Origin: Defluviicoccus sp.
Lineage (GTDB): Bacteria > Pseudomonadota > Alphaproteobacteria > Rhodospirillales > Defluviicoccaceae
DNA: 64,000 nt
Assembly: GCA_029624735.1 (NCBI GenBank)
Contig: JARSSM010000016.1
Coordinates: 69,993-133,992 of the forward strand
Direction: 5' to 3'
Shown here: positions 35,122 to 43,519 of the stretch, one piece after another
How positions within the stretch are numbered: the first letter of the stretch is position 1
How the letters are laid out: each line of letters starts with the position of its first letter
Translations under genes and position numbers: made by a program
The notes under the pieces: model-generated
Databases searched by the model: none
What the model was told of the DNA's origin: nothing
The model's input: only the letters and a program-made list of their open reading frames with translations

Positions 35122-36792
35122 TCACGACCGGGTGGCTATGCGTTCACGCGGCTGCCAATCGCGCCCTTCGAGTGCCTGCGCGCACAAAGCCCCGATGCCT
35201 TCCGGGTTCTCCAAGCGGCACTGCGCTGCCAGCGCCGCCGCTTCCGCCTTGTTGTCCTGCTTCACCAAAAGGGAAATGCGATACGGCAGGAGTTGCGGGG
35301 GATCGCCTATTGTTTCGCGCGCCTGATCCATCAGACGTTGGGCCTCGCCCCAGTCGCGCCTAGCGACTGGCGCTTCGAGCATTTTCAGGTAGACGATCAG
35401 TGCCGGTTCGTTACTTGCCAAGGCGGGGCGCAGCGCCTGAGTGCCGGCCTCGCGCTTGCCCAGCGCAACATGCGCATCAAAGACGATGAGAAGCGGATAG
35501 GCGGCATGCTCGATTGGCGGCCGGCTGGCCTTGTTGGCGAGCGTGAGCGCGCCCTTGGCATCGCGCTTCTCGAGAGCCTCCTCCGCCCGCCGCGCGATTT
35601 CGTAGTTGTCGAAGGCCGCACGGATGGCTGCAGCGTCCGTGCTCGTGACGGCCCGTGGCGGTGCCTTGCGCCCCTGGGCTGACCAGGGAACCGGTTGCCG
35701 CGGCTTAACGGCAGTTACGTAGCGACCCTCTGCGTCGGCGTAGTCGTTCAGGAAGGTCCTTCTTTCCTCATGGGTGCGATGGTTGCGGCTGAATTGGCGG
35801 TTCACCCATCCCCAAGCCTGTTTCGCGCCTCCCTCGACCAGGCTTTGCCATTTGGCGGGGTCGATGTGCCGGCTTGGCGAGGTTTCATCGACACGGGATT
35901 CAAGGTAGTCCAACACCCGCTCGCCAGGCTGCTTCTGTTGAGCAACAAGCTGCTTTTCCGCTTCACCCAGCTTGTCGAGAACGGTGAATGCGGCTCGATA
36001 GTCATAGCCGGCCGTATACATGAGATCGAGGCCCAGCACATCGGCCTCATCCTCCTGCGACCGTGTCCATGCCGGGGAGAGCAGCGTCTCGCTCAACAGC
36101 AGCGACGCCTCGTTCGCCAGCATAAGATCGTCCAACTGGTTCTCGGCCTTGCTTGCAAAGCGATGGCGGAACGACTTGGCGACATCAAAGCCGAGTTCCA
36201 TCCCCGCAAGGGAATATTTCTGCGCATTGAGATACCAGTCGGACGTGTGGTGGCGCTTCATGACGTGGGAGAACTCATGTCCCAAGAGGAATGCCAACTC
36301 ATCCTCGGTAGCAATCACGCGCAATAACCCCATTGGTACGACGATCGCACCACTTGGCATGGCTCCAGCGTTAATCTCCAGCGAGTCCTTGACATAAACG
36401 CGGGCCGGCACGTTCTGCGCCGGCGCTTGTTCGGCGACCCGGGCGAGCACCTTATTGAGGTAGTCGGTCAATGGCGGAGCATCGATCAGACCGCGGCCGG
36501 TGGAGCGCTCCTGCGCGAGGTCGCGGGGCCGGTTCGCCTCAAGCGCGCTATAGTCAAAGTCGGTCGGCTTGAGGCTGGCGAGAAGCGTGCCCTCCTTCGG
36601 CAGCTCGACAGTGGGAGATACGGTGTCGACCACTGTCGTGAATGCTTTGCCGGCCTTGTCCTGGACCGTTCGTAGGGTTTCGCTCACGCTCGCGCCTTGC
36701 TGGCAACCGCCTAGGAGCGCTGTGATTACGGGTACGGCGAGCGCCGATCCTGGCAGCGGCCGCCGCACCGAAGCTAGCGCTTGCCGGCGCAT
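35122..36792 (-). CDS. M48-family metalloprotease lipoprotein with helical repeat tail
   Basis: 556-residue protein with a lipoprotein signal (ALAVPVITALLGGC, Cys30), a zinc protease domain and a helical repeat C-terminus. The zinc motif is LLGHEFSHVMKRHH (HExxH at 172-176), and the third ligand Glu is in SQEDEADVLGLDLMY. From about residue 380 the sequence forms TPR-like helical pairs (IARRAEEALEKRDAKGALTLANKAS onward). The layout is like BepA/YfgC-type periplasmic proteases of outer-membrane quality control. The ATG lies inside the 3' end of the SH3-like gene (19-base overlap), so the two are translationally coupled. Confidence 0.88.
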   Translation of the reverse strand: MRRQALASVRRPLPGSALAVPVITALLGGCQQGASVSETLRTVQDKAGKAFTTVVDTVSPTVELPKEGTLLASLKPTDFDYSALEANRPRDLAQERSTGRGLIDAPPLTDYLNKVLARVAEQAPAQNVPARVYVKDSLEINAGAMPSGAIVVPMGLLRVIATEDELAFLLGHEFSHVMKRHHTSDWYLNAQKYSLAGMELGFDVAKSFRHRFASKAENQLDDLMLANEASLLLSETLLSPAWTRSQEDEADVLGLDLMYTAGYDYRAAFTVLDKLGEAEKQLVAQQKQPGERVLDYLESRVDETSPSRHIDPAKWQSLVEGGAKQAWGWVNRQFSRNHRTHEERRTFLNDYADAEGRYVTAVKPRQPVPWSAQGRKAPPRAVTSTDAAAIRAAFDNYEIARRAEEALEKRDAKGALTLANKASRPPIEHAAYPLLIVFDAHVALGKREAGTQALRPALASNEPALIVYLKMLEAPVARRDWGEAQRLMDQARETIGDPPQLLPYRISLLVKQDNKAEAAALAAQCRLENPEGIGALCAQALEGRDWQPRERIATRS

Positions 36793-37154
36793 GTGCCGCG
36801 CTCACCGGCGTTCCGCGCCGAAGCGTTCGATTGCGGCATGGCGCGCTTGTCGCACACCACGGCGACAGTTGGCGGCTGGTTCGTCTCGACCCGATGTGCC
36901 TCGACCCAGCCCGTCTGGCCGTTGACGGTGATCTTCAACATCATTGTAGCTTCATCGAAGGACGCGACCTTCAGTCCGTCCGAGGGAACGCTAATCTGGT
37001 CGCTGGTGAACTTCTGCACCACGCCGCTTGCCGCGGCGTCGGTGTAAAGCGTCACCGACTTGGAAACGATACGCACGACGCGCAAGTCATCAGCCCAAGC
37101 AGCACCTGCACTCATGAGCAGGCCGACAAACAATAGTCTCACTAGCCTCGTCAT
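36774..37154 (-). CDS. periplasmic SH3-like protein
   Basis: 126 residues with a Sec signal peptide (MTRLVRLLFVGLLMSAGAAWA). An SH3b-like beta domain follows (VVRIVSKSVTLYTDAAASGVVQKF ... MLKITVNGQTGWVEAHRV), ending with a short tail containing two cysteines. Bacterial SH3 domains often bind cell-wall peptides or partner proteins. GGAGGAAGCGGGAA precedes the ATG at 37154. It overlaps the M48 protease gene by 19 bases, which suggests they act together, perhaps with the SH3 protein as a substrate- or wall-binding subunit; this is inference. Confidence 0.75.
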   Translation of the reverse strand: MTRLVRLLFVGLLMSAGAAWADDLRVVRIVSKSVTLYTDAAASGVVQKFTSDQISVPSDGLKVASFDEATMMLKITVNGQTGWVEAHRVETNQPPTVAVVCDKRAMPQSNASARNAGERGTCAGKR

Positions 37155-37275
37155 TTCCCGCTTCCTCCCCTTGTGAAGCTGCGCATGGCAGCAGCAGAAA
37201 TCGTTTGCCGGTACCCCCGGCCTTCCGTTCAAACGAAAGCTGTCGCGAGAAGAACTTCCAGACCGACTTCTCTCC

Positions 37276-39153
37276 TTACGATGATTGCATGCGCGCCTTT
37301 GCGCGCGGCGACCGGGACCAGCGTATGCGGCTCACGGCCTGTTCGACGATGCCGACGCGCGCAAGAAGAGCCATGGTGAGCGCGAGGCCAAGCGTTCCTA
37401 TCCAGTCCGCCGGCGGCAGGTCAAAAACTGCGAAGCTGAGCACCGATGCCCCTGCGCAGATCACGACGGTGAGCATGAAGGCCGCTGCGGCGCGCAGCCA
37501 CGATCCCTTATCGCGTGCACCGCCGCGGCGGCCTTCGGCCGCGAGGAGCGCAGCCAGCATCAGAACGACCGCAACCGCCTTGATCGCCTTGAACAACGCC
37601 TCAGGCTCGCGGCTCTTGTAGCGCTCGCCGAAGGTGAGGAGATTGTCGAGTGCCATCGCGTGCAAATGCGCGCCCGGCAGGCGGCCATTGACCGGAGTCA
37701 TTACCTCATCGGGAACGCTCAGCACGGAGAAACCGAGGATGACGAACCTGTCCGTGATCAGTTCGGCGAACCGAGGGTCACGGGTGGAGTCGAGGATCGC
37801 CTCGATCGGGATCTGCGGCGCGTACGGGCACGGCCGCGTCAAGGTACCCGGCCGCATCAGCGCCGCCAAAAGGCGTTGCGCAGGTGTTCCCGGGGCGGCT
37901 GGCGCGCAATCCTCGATGATGTCGCGATTGATCGGCGCCACCTCCGTTCCCCAGACGATCTCGATGTTGCGCCGCATGCGATCGCTCTGGATCTGCATGC
38001 TGTCGTCCGCTGTCCCGGTGAGCTGCAGCAGACGAAAGGCCGCTGTCTTGTAGATCGCGGTGCCGACCTTTACTTCCTCCGGGTAGGTTCGCGTGAAGCC
38101 GTCCTCGATCGGTTCCGGCACGCCGACGAGCTTGTCGTCGGAAAGCGCGCTCTTGAGCGCCGGGATGATCGTCTCGCCGGCCTGCGACGGCGCAGCAAAC
38201 AGGAGCGGAATGCGCGCATCAGCGTAGTTCTTGATCTCCTCGCGCATCGCTTCGACGCCCGGGTCGCCACGGTCGTTCGCGTAGACGATATCGACGAACA
38301 CGGCTCGTGGCCGATAGGTGAGGATCGCGTCGAGCGCGCGGGCGTGCCACGCGAGCGGGATCGGCCATGTGAGCCTTTGTGCCGCCAGGCTGGAATCGCG
38401 CCACAGGATGACGGACACCTGATCGCGTCCAGTCGTGGGGTAAAGCGGGCCGAGGATCCTGTTGGCGCTGTCCTGTGACAGGCGCTGGGAGGCGGCGAAC
38501 ACGCCGAAAGGGTCGATCCAGAGGAGGGTGACGGCTAAGGCGCTATAGAGGAGCCAGCGCAGCCAGGGCGAGCCGATGCCTGCGCGTGCGGCGACGGGAG
38601 GAGCGAAGGGAAGGGTGCGGCGGACGGTTTGGCTGGATGGTGCGACTGCCGCCGCCGCGAAAAGTGGCCGCGGCGTGACGTCCGCAAGCCCGCCGGTCGC
38701 TGATTGGTGCGTGTCCCTCTCGGCGAGGGCTGCTGCTTCAATCTTCTCGGTGATCGCGCGCAAAACGGTCTGGTATTCCGGGTGCTCACACTCACCCTCC
38801 CAGCCGACCAGGTTCGCACACTGCCGGCGGCCGAAGCCGATTGGCGGTTCAATCGGATCGATGAGGACAGGAATGAGCTTTTCCTGCCGCTTGCCCACCT
38901 CCGCCTCGTCGGTGACAAACTCCTTGTAAATGGATGTGGCGGACCACAGGACGATGACACACTTCGCCTGGGCAAGCCTGCTGGTGATCTCCTTGTGCCA
39001 GTTGGAGCCGGCGGGGATTGAAACATCCCACCATACCGAGCGGTCGGCGCGTTCCAGCGCTTCGACGAGAAGCATCGCCCGGTCGCGGTCTTCGCGCGCG
39101 TAGCTAATGAAAACGTCGACCACTGCTGAGGCCCGCCCCGCCTTCGCCGCCAT
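37276..39153 (-). CDS. TIR-domain / CHASE2-domain membrane protein
   Basis: 625-residue protein. An N-terminal TIR domain (residues about 10-145) shows VDVFISYAREDRDRAMLLVE, the BB-loop region WWDVSIPAGSNWHKEI, CVIVLWSATSIYKEFVTDEAEVG with acidic residues where NADase TIRs carry the catalytic Glu, and KLIPVLIDP. After a linker, one transmembrane helix (WLRWLLYSALAVTLLWID) leads to a CHASE2 extracytoplasmic sensor domain (VSVILWRDSSLAAQRLTWP, PRAVFVDIVYANDRGDP). Three C-terminal transmembrane helices follow. No GGDEF, cyclase or kinase output domain follows CHASE2, so the TIR is the only candidate output. Start placed at the ATG at 39153; the frame stays open to a TTG at 39309. The 321 bases before the chosen start hold no other feature. 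Confidence 0.85.
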   Translation of the reverse strand: MAAKAGRASAVVDVFISYAREDRDRAMLLVEALERADRSVWWDVSIPAGSNWHKEITSRLAQAKCVIVLWSATSIYKEFVTDEAEVGKRQEKLIPVLIDPIEPPIGFGRRQCANLVGWEGECEHPEYQTVLRAITEKIEAAALAERDTHQSATGGLADVTPRPLFAAAAVAPSSQTVRRTLPFAPPVAARAGIGSPWLRWLLYSALAVTLLWIDPFGVFAASQRLSQDSANRILGPLYPTTGRDQVSVILWRDSSLAAQRLTWPIPLAWHARALDAILTYRPRAVFVDIVYANDRGDPGVEAMREEIKNYADARIPLLFAAPSQAGETIIPALKSALSDDKLVGVPEPIEDGFTRTYPEEVKVGTAIYKTAAFRLLQLTGTADDSMQIQSDRMRRNIEIVWGTEVAPINRDIIEDCAPAAPGTPAQRLLAALMRPGTLTRPCPYAPQIPIEAILDSTRDPRFAELITDRFVILGFSVLSVPDEVMTPVNGRLPGAHLHAMALDNLLTFGERYKSREPEALFKAIKAVAVVLMLAALLAAEGRRGGARDKGSWLRAAAAFMLTVVICAGASVLSFAVFDLPPADWIGTLGLALTMALLARVGIVEQAVSRIRWSRSPRAKARMQSS

Positions 39154-39474
39154 CCCCGTCGTCGTTGTCAGGCCGCCGCTTGAGCGCCCGACCGAGCCTA
39201 TACGCGCAAGAGCACGCAACACTCGCAACTTCTTGCCATGATTATGCCACAAGAATGCGATGTAATCACGACAAAATATCCGGGCGCCTGCGCCTTTGAT
39301 CAATCGCACGCGTGATCAAATTCTGGCATTGCACACAGCCGGCACAGGGAAGCTCGGCGTTGCGTGGTGAAAAATCGTAATTCCGCCACTCCAGAGCACG
39401 AGGCCGCTACACCGCCGGTGGCGTTAGATGATAGGGGATCTCTTTCGTCAGAACGGATCGCAGTGAAGCCGATG

Positions 39475-40296
39475 CTATTGTGCCGGTGGCGGCTGTTGCG
39501 GTTCGGTCTGTTGTGGCGCAGGTGATGGGGTTGAAGGCGGTTTGTCCAGCGCGTCTCGTTCCTGGCGTAGCTGCGTCAAACGCAACTCCTTGTCGTCGCG
39601 CTCCATTGTCAGCTCTTCGAGTTCCCGATTCAAACGCGGCAGCTCGGTTGCAGCGCTTTGAGCATCAGTGGAGCCTCCCTTGCTGCTACCCTTCGTCGGC
39701 CGCTTCGAATCGGCCAAACTCCGCTCCACCCGTTCTTTTTCCGCTTCTTTCGCCTCCATTTCAGCAGTTGCCGACGCCAAGTCCATTTCTGCGCGGGAGA
39801 TCTCGATTGCGAGTGCGGTGCGGCGGGCGGTTGGATCGGTCGACTTGAGGCCAAGGCGTTCACCGATCAGGGTCTCGCGGAATTGGACCTCGTTGACCCG
39901 ATGGGTTGTGGGCATACCGTCCGCACCCTTCAGAACCAAATAGTACTCCTCGTACTGCACGGGTCTCGTCCGACCAGAGTCGCGAACTACTTGCCTAACC
40001 TTGATATTATACTTTTTTTCTATTTGTGCCGCTCGAAATGCGCATTCTAAATCAATTGCCCCAGATTCGCCCTCGCAGATGATCTGCCCATTGGGGAGGA
40101 CATAGGAAACGATTTCGATCGGCTCATAGCGTGTTTTCGAGACGATCTTCTTGTCGGCCACAGTGGAGCCTGCGAATTGCTGATGGAGTTTCTCTTTCTG
40201 GTAGCCGGCACACCCGGCAACTGCCAGCGTCAGCACTGCGGCAAACAACCACCGGCCGGCCTTGGCGGCTCGCGCGGGCCCCTTATCGTTTCGCAT
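39475..40296 (-). CDS. lipoprotein with C-terminal coiled coil, unknown function
   Basis: 273 residues. The lipoprotein signal is WLFAAVLTLAVAGCAG (Cys near residue 29). A central globular part with two cysteines (GQIICEGESGAIDLECAF) and a tyrosine-rich strand VQYEEYYLVLKG is not recognised. From about residue 160 the sequence is highly charged and heptad-like (EISRAEMDLASATAEMEAKEAEKERVE; LNRELEELTMERDDKELRLTQLRQE), ending in a Pro/Gln-rich tail. It is probably a periplasm-facing lipoprotein forming coiled coils. It sits 60 bases downstream of the glycine-zipper lipoprotein gene and upstream of TIR-CHASE2 in the same orientation. Confidence 0.75.
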   Translation of the reverse strand: MRNDKGPARAAKAGRWLFAAVLTLAVAGCAGYQKEKLHQQFAGSTVADKKIVSKTRYEPIEIVSYVLPNGQIICEGESGAIDLECAFRAAQIEKKYNIKVRQVVRDSGRTRPVQYEEYYLVLKGADGMPTTHRVNEVQFRETLIGERLGLKSTDPTARRTALAIEISRAEMDLASATAEMEAKEAEKERVERSLADSKRPTKGSSKGGSTDAQSAATELPRLNRELEELTMERDDKELRLTQLRQERDALDKPPSTPSPAPQQTEPQQPPPAQ

Positions 40297-40355
40297 GTCT
40301 TAGTCCCCTCCCACTCTCGGTGCCGCCCGTCGGAAGCCCTACCTGATGGGCGCTG

Positions 40356-41120
40356 CTAGCCGACGACGCTTGCTCGGCGCGAACTCAGTGCGTCGAGCTC
40401 GCCCTGTAAGCGCGTGATCTGCCGTTCCATCGCGTTGATCTCGTTATCCATCTGCGCGACGCGGGGGTTGTTGCCACTGTCGGCGCGGGCTTGCTGCGCC
40501 ACCTCGCGGAAGTCGTTGCGCAGCTTCTTGAGCTCATCGACGCGTGCCTGCAGAAAGGTCCGGTTGCTGTCGATGGTGGCGAGCTCCTTGCGCGCCTGCT
40601 CGGCCGACATCCGTTGCGCCGCGAGATCGCGCTTCACCGTCTCGATGCGTTTTTTGTTGTCGAGCGTGACAACGCGGATGTTGGCAACTTCGTCTTCTAG
40701 CCTCTTGTTATTATTTCTGAAATCGACAGTTATGGCATCAAGCCGCTGCTCTTCGTTGACGTAGCGCTCCTTCTTGTCGGCGTAGTACTTGCCGCCGAAT
40801 CCTCCGAGCCCGGCGCCCAGCACCGCTCCGATCGCCATGCCGATGAGCATGCAGTCGAGCTTGCCCCGGCAGGCCGCGAGCCCCGCAAGCGCCCCCGCAC
40901 CGGCGCCGGCCGCGGCGCCAACGGCAATGCCTTCGGCGATGGTGCGGTTGTAATCAGCCGCCTGGGTCCGCATCCTCTCCTCATCGGCGGTGAGCGGCCG
41001 CCCGGGCTCGACTGACGCAGTGGTTTGCGGCGGCGGGGGGCTGGCGCAACTGGTCAGTAGCAAGACACCAGCCATGCTGCCTGCCAGCAGGCGCGCCGCC
41101 CGACTTCTCGGCCTTCCCAT
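40356..41120 (-). CDS. glycine-zipper / coiled-coil lipoprotein
   Basis: 254 residues from the ATG at 41120, preceded by GAAGGGAAGGA. The lipobox is in LLAGSMAGVLLLTSCAS. A glycine/alanine-rich membrane-spanning zipper follows (AVGAAAGAGAGALAGLAACRGK and LIGMAIGAVLGAGLGGFGGKYYAD). A long coiled coil of about 130 residues comes next (RLEDEVANIRVVTLDNKKRIETVK onward to RQITRLQGELDAL). Glycine-zipper lipoproteins insert in or span the outer membrane. It is the first gene of the minus-strand run that leads to TIR-CHASE2 and patatin. Confidence 0.78.
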   Translation of the reverse strand: MGRPRSRAARLLAGSMAGVLLLTSCASPPPPQTTASVEPGRPLTADEERMRTQAADYNRTIAEGIAVGAAAGAGAGALAGLAACRGKLDCMLIGMAIGAVLGAGLGGFGGKYYADKKERYVNEEQRLDAITVDFRNNNKRLEDEVANIRVVTLDNKKRIETVKRDLAAQRMSAEQARKELATIDSNRTFLQARVDELKKLRNDFREVAQQARADSGNNPRVAQMDNEINAMERQITRLQGELDALSSRRASVVG

Positions 41121-41255
41121 TTCCTTCCCTTCTACGAGCGATCCCTTCGCGCTGCCCGCCGATCCTCGTGATGGCATGGCGTGCCGACGGACGCCTGCTC
41201 CTTTGTCAGACGTCACGTCGGCGCGTTGCCAGCACTCCCTGCCATTGATCGCAGG

Positions 41256-42797
41256 CTAGAGAATGAAGTCGGCCGCGACGTAGTTTTTCGCCGTGTAGGC
41301 GTCATCGGCCAGCGCAATTTCCATCTCGACGGCGTTGTCCGCGTCGTTACTGACCTGGACGATCGTTTGGCCGTTGGCCCCGTCGTAGACGCGGACGCTG
41401 GCGCCGACCAGCGCGCCGGTGCCCTTCCAGGCAAGCGTGCCGCTATAGACTGCGGCCAGATCGATGCGGTCTTCCAGTGCCGCTCCTGGCAGCTTGAAAT
41501 AGACAATGTCGCGGCTGCTGCCGACAGCGGACTCCGACACTGCGTTGAAGCGGAAGATGTCATTGCCGGCCCCGCCTCCCATCGTGTCCTGGCCAAGGCC
41601 GCCGATGAGGGTGTCGTTGCCGATGTCGCCATAGATGTCGTCGTTGCCGCTTCCACCATCGACAAGGTCGTCGCCATTGTGGCCGATCGCGTAGTCATTA
41701 CCGGCTTCGCAATAGATCCGGTCGGCACCGTCCGCTGCGTTGGGGCCTGCGCCGACGTACCCCCAGATCTTGTCGTTGCCATTACCGCCGTAGACGGTGT
41801 CCGCGCCGGCCCCACCTTCGACTGAGTCGTTGCCATCGCCTGCGGCGAGGGAGTCGTTGCCGGTATCACCTGCGAGGGTGTCGTTGCCGGCGAGCCCGCT
41901 CAGGGTGTCGTTGCCGCCAAGGCCTCGTAGGTTGTCGTTGGCGCTGGTTCCGGTGAGTTTGTCGTTGCCCGCGGTCGGACCCGCAATGATCGGCGCCGGT
42001 GGAGCGCTAGTGGGCACCATGGTGGTTAAGTGGCTAACGCCGTATTGCACGCCGGGTGCGGTCGGCGCAAACACCGCCCAGCAGTATCCATTGGTCACTG
42101 CCCCTTCGACCTCGTACCAGTTGAGGTAGAAGGCATACATGCGGATGCCGGAGGCTTCGTAATAGCCGAAGACGGGCACCGAATGGTCCGTGATGCCGTC
42201 ATAAACACCGACTATATCGTTTTTCGCCGCGTCGATCGAAGCGATAACCGGACGACCCGCATCGATTTCGCTCTTAAGTGTGTTCCACGATGTGGTTCCG
42301 TAGGAGTACTGATTTGAGTTGAACTGATAGCCTTTATAGCTGGCATAGCCTTTGATCGCGTCGTCTATCTTATTTACGTAGGTCCAGCCATACTCCTGTG
42401 GATCAACCGACGTTCCCAGCCAATCGGCGATGCTGTCATTGGAGTTAGGCAAGGACGCAACGTCGCGGTTATTGTACTTGGCCGCATGCTGTGCATCCGT
42501 GATCTCGTTGGCGACGTTTGGCGTGTAGCGGACCTTATCCCAGCCCTGGGCAGCGAACAGGTTGCTGTATCCCTTGACATCCCAATAACCCATCAGGCTT
42601 CCAACAGCGGTTGGCGTACAGCCGTGTGTCCACGTGTATTGTGGGACAGTCGTGATCTGCGGTAGGCGTGGCGCAGTTGCCGCAGTGTAGGAGGCGGTCG
42701 CGCTGGCGCCAGAAACCGCTTGCGAACTAACAGGATGGATTGAAGAAGTGGTTTCGTCGATCTCGTGAAGCCAAGACTGAGTGTTTCCCTTTGTCAT
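41256..42797 (-). CDS. C39-like cysteine peptidase with RTX repeats (copy 1)
   Basis: 513 residues. The N-terminal half resembles C39-like papain-fold peptidases. The nucleophile Cys60 lies in TWTHGCTPTAVGSLMGYW, the general-base His205 in GITDHSVPVFGYY, and a likely third residue is Asn226 in YLNWYEVEG. From about residue 275 come RTX calcium-binding nonapeptides (GNDTLSGLAGNDTLAGDTGNDSL and others) and a serralysin-type C-terminal domain ending DAYTAKNYVAADFIL. There is no Sec signal peptide, so export by a type I system is expected; none is in this window. GGGAGAAGG stands before the ATG. The 3' 430 bases match copy 2 (44497-46017) without a difference. Base composition is lower in GC than the surroundings. 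Confidence 0.85.
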   Translation of the reverse strand: MTKGNTQSWLHEIDETTSSIHPVSSQAVSGASATASYTAATAPRLPQITTVPQYTWTHGCTPTAVGSLMGYWDVKGYSNLFAAQGWDKVRYTPNVANEITDAQHAAKYNNRDVASLPNSNDSIADWLGTSVDPQEYGWTYVNKIDDAIKGYASYKGYQFNSNQYSYGTTSWNTLKSEIDAGRPVIASIDAAKNDIVGVYDGITDHSVPVFGYYEASGIRMYAFYLNWYEVEGAVTNGYCWAVFAPTAPGVQYGVSHLTTMVPTSAPPAPIIAGPTAGNDKLTGTSANDNLRGLGGNDTLSGLAGNDTLAGDTGNDSLAAGDGNDSVEGGAGADTVYGGNGNDKIWGYVGAGPNAADGADRIYCEAGNDYAIGHNGDDLVDGGSGNDDIYGDIGNDTLIGGLGQDTMGGGAGNDIFRFNAVSESAVGSSRDIVYFKLPGAALEDRIDLAAVYSGTLAWKGTGALVGASVRVYDGANGQTIVQVSNDADNAVEMEIALADDAYTAKNYVAADFIL

Positions 42798-42834
42798 CTG
42801 CCTTCTCCCTAAATGACGCTTATATTATATACTG
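42798..42834 (-). promoter_or_regulatory. probable promoter/leader of C39 peptidase copy 1
   Basis: Reading on the minus strand, TATAATATAAG (with -10-like TATAAT at 42824-42829) lies 27 bases before the ATG and is followed by the ribosome site GGGAGAAGG. The same block occurs before copy 2 with TAGAATATAAG (46045-46050), so it is conserved between the duplicates. No good -35 element is seen. The remainder of the 294-base spacer up to 43091 shows nothing else. Confidence 0.4.
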
Positions 42835-43091
42835 CGAAAGAGCGTTTGCCTTTGGTAGTTTATGGCTTCCGTGTCTTGAAGTCTGTTCGTTGAGACTTTC
42901 AGTTTCCGTGCGACCGCCGCGCTCTACGGTGGCTGTTGGCTAGTGTAACTGGTGTACACAAGCGCACCAGCCATAGCGCTCGAAGAAAGTGGTATCTCGT
43001 CTGCGCGCTTAATGACTATGTTCCTCGCCACAACAGACACATAAACTGCCTCATAAGTTTGCACTGATCGGTCACGATCTGGACAAACTCA

Positions 43092-43463
43092 TCAGGAAAG
43101 TGTTTGGATCAAACTGTTATTCTTGTCGCGGACCATTCCGGGAATGAGGAATAGGTCAACGATAAGCCAGATAAGCGGTACTAAGAGAATAATAAAACCG
43201 ACACCAACAACGCTTAATGCAAATCCCACCACAGAAAGAATTAAAATGGCGGCACCAGTGCCCGTATTGCCGATGTAAAATCGATGTGCGCCACTCCATC
43301 CGAGAAAGAACCACAACAGGTATGCGGTAGTGGATGATTTTTTGTTTGCATCGTACTGCATCATCTTCTTTGCATCAGAAGAAATGCTCGACGGAAGTTG
43401 GTTCAGAGTCTGGCTCGGCTGCACCTGTAAAGTATTGGTGTCGCTTGTTGTCGTCTCTTCCAT
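43092..43463 (-). CDS. TM2-domain membrane protein
   Basis: 123 residues. A polar N-terminal stretch is followed by the TM2 domain: SSTTAYLLWFFLGWSGAHRFYIGNTGTG, with its conserved Gly-x-x-Gly-x-His-Arg-Phe-Tyr motif, and a second helix region (LSVVGVGFIILLVPLIWLIVDLFLIPGMV). The role of bacterial TM2 proteins is unknown. The gene is clearly AT-richer than its surroundings and lies between the BamE-like gene and C39 copy 1. The equivalent place in the second copy of the duplicated module has no such gene, so it was inserted into one copy or lost from the other. Confidence 0.85.
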   Translation of the reverse strand: MEETTTSDTNTLQVQPSQTLNQLPSSISSDAKKMMQYDANKKSSTTAYLLWFFLGWSGAHRFYIGNTGTGAAILILSVVGFALSVVGVGFIILLVPLIWLIVDLFLIPGMVRDKNNSLIQTLS

Positions 43464-43519
43464 GGGATCCTCCCTTAAACCACCTAAGTTTCTGGATCGG
43501 TCGCTGGCTGTGGTGGAGT

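Noticed and set aside
33922..35682. 586-codon plus-strand frame opposite the patatin gene
   Set aside because: Mirror frame of the patatin and M48 genes, whose catalytic motifs are clear on the minus strand.
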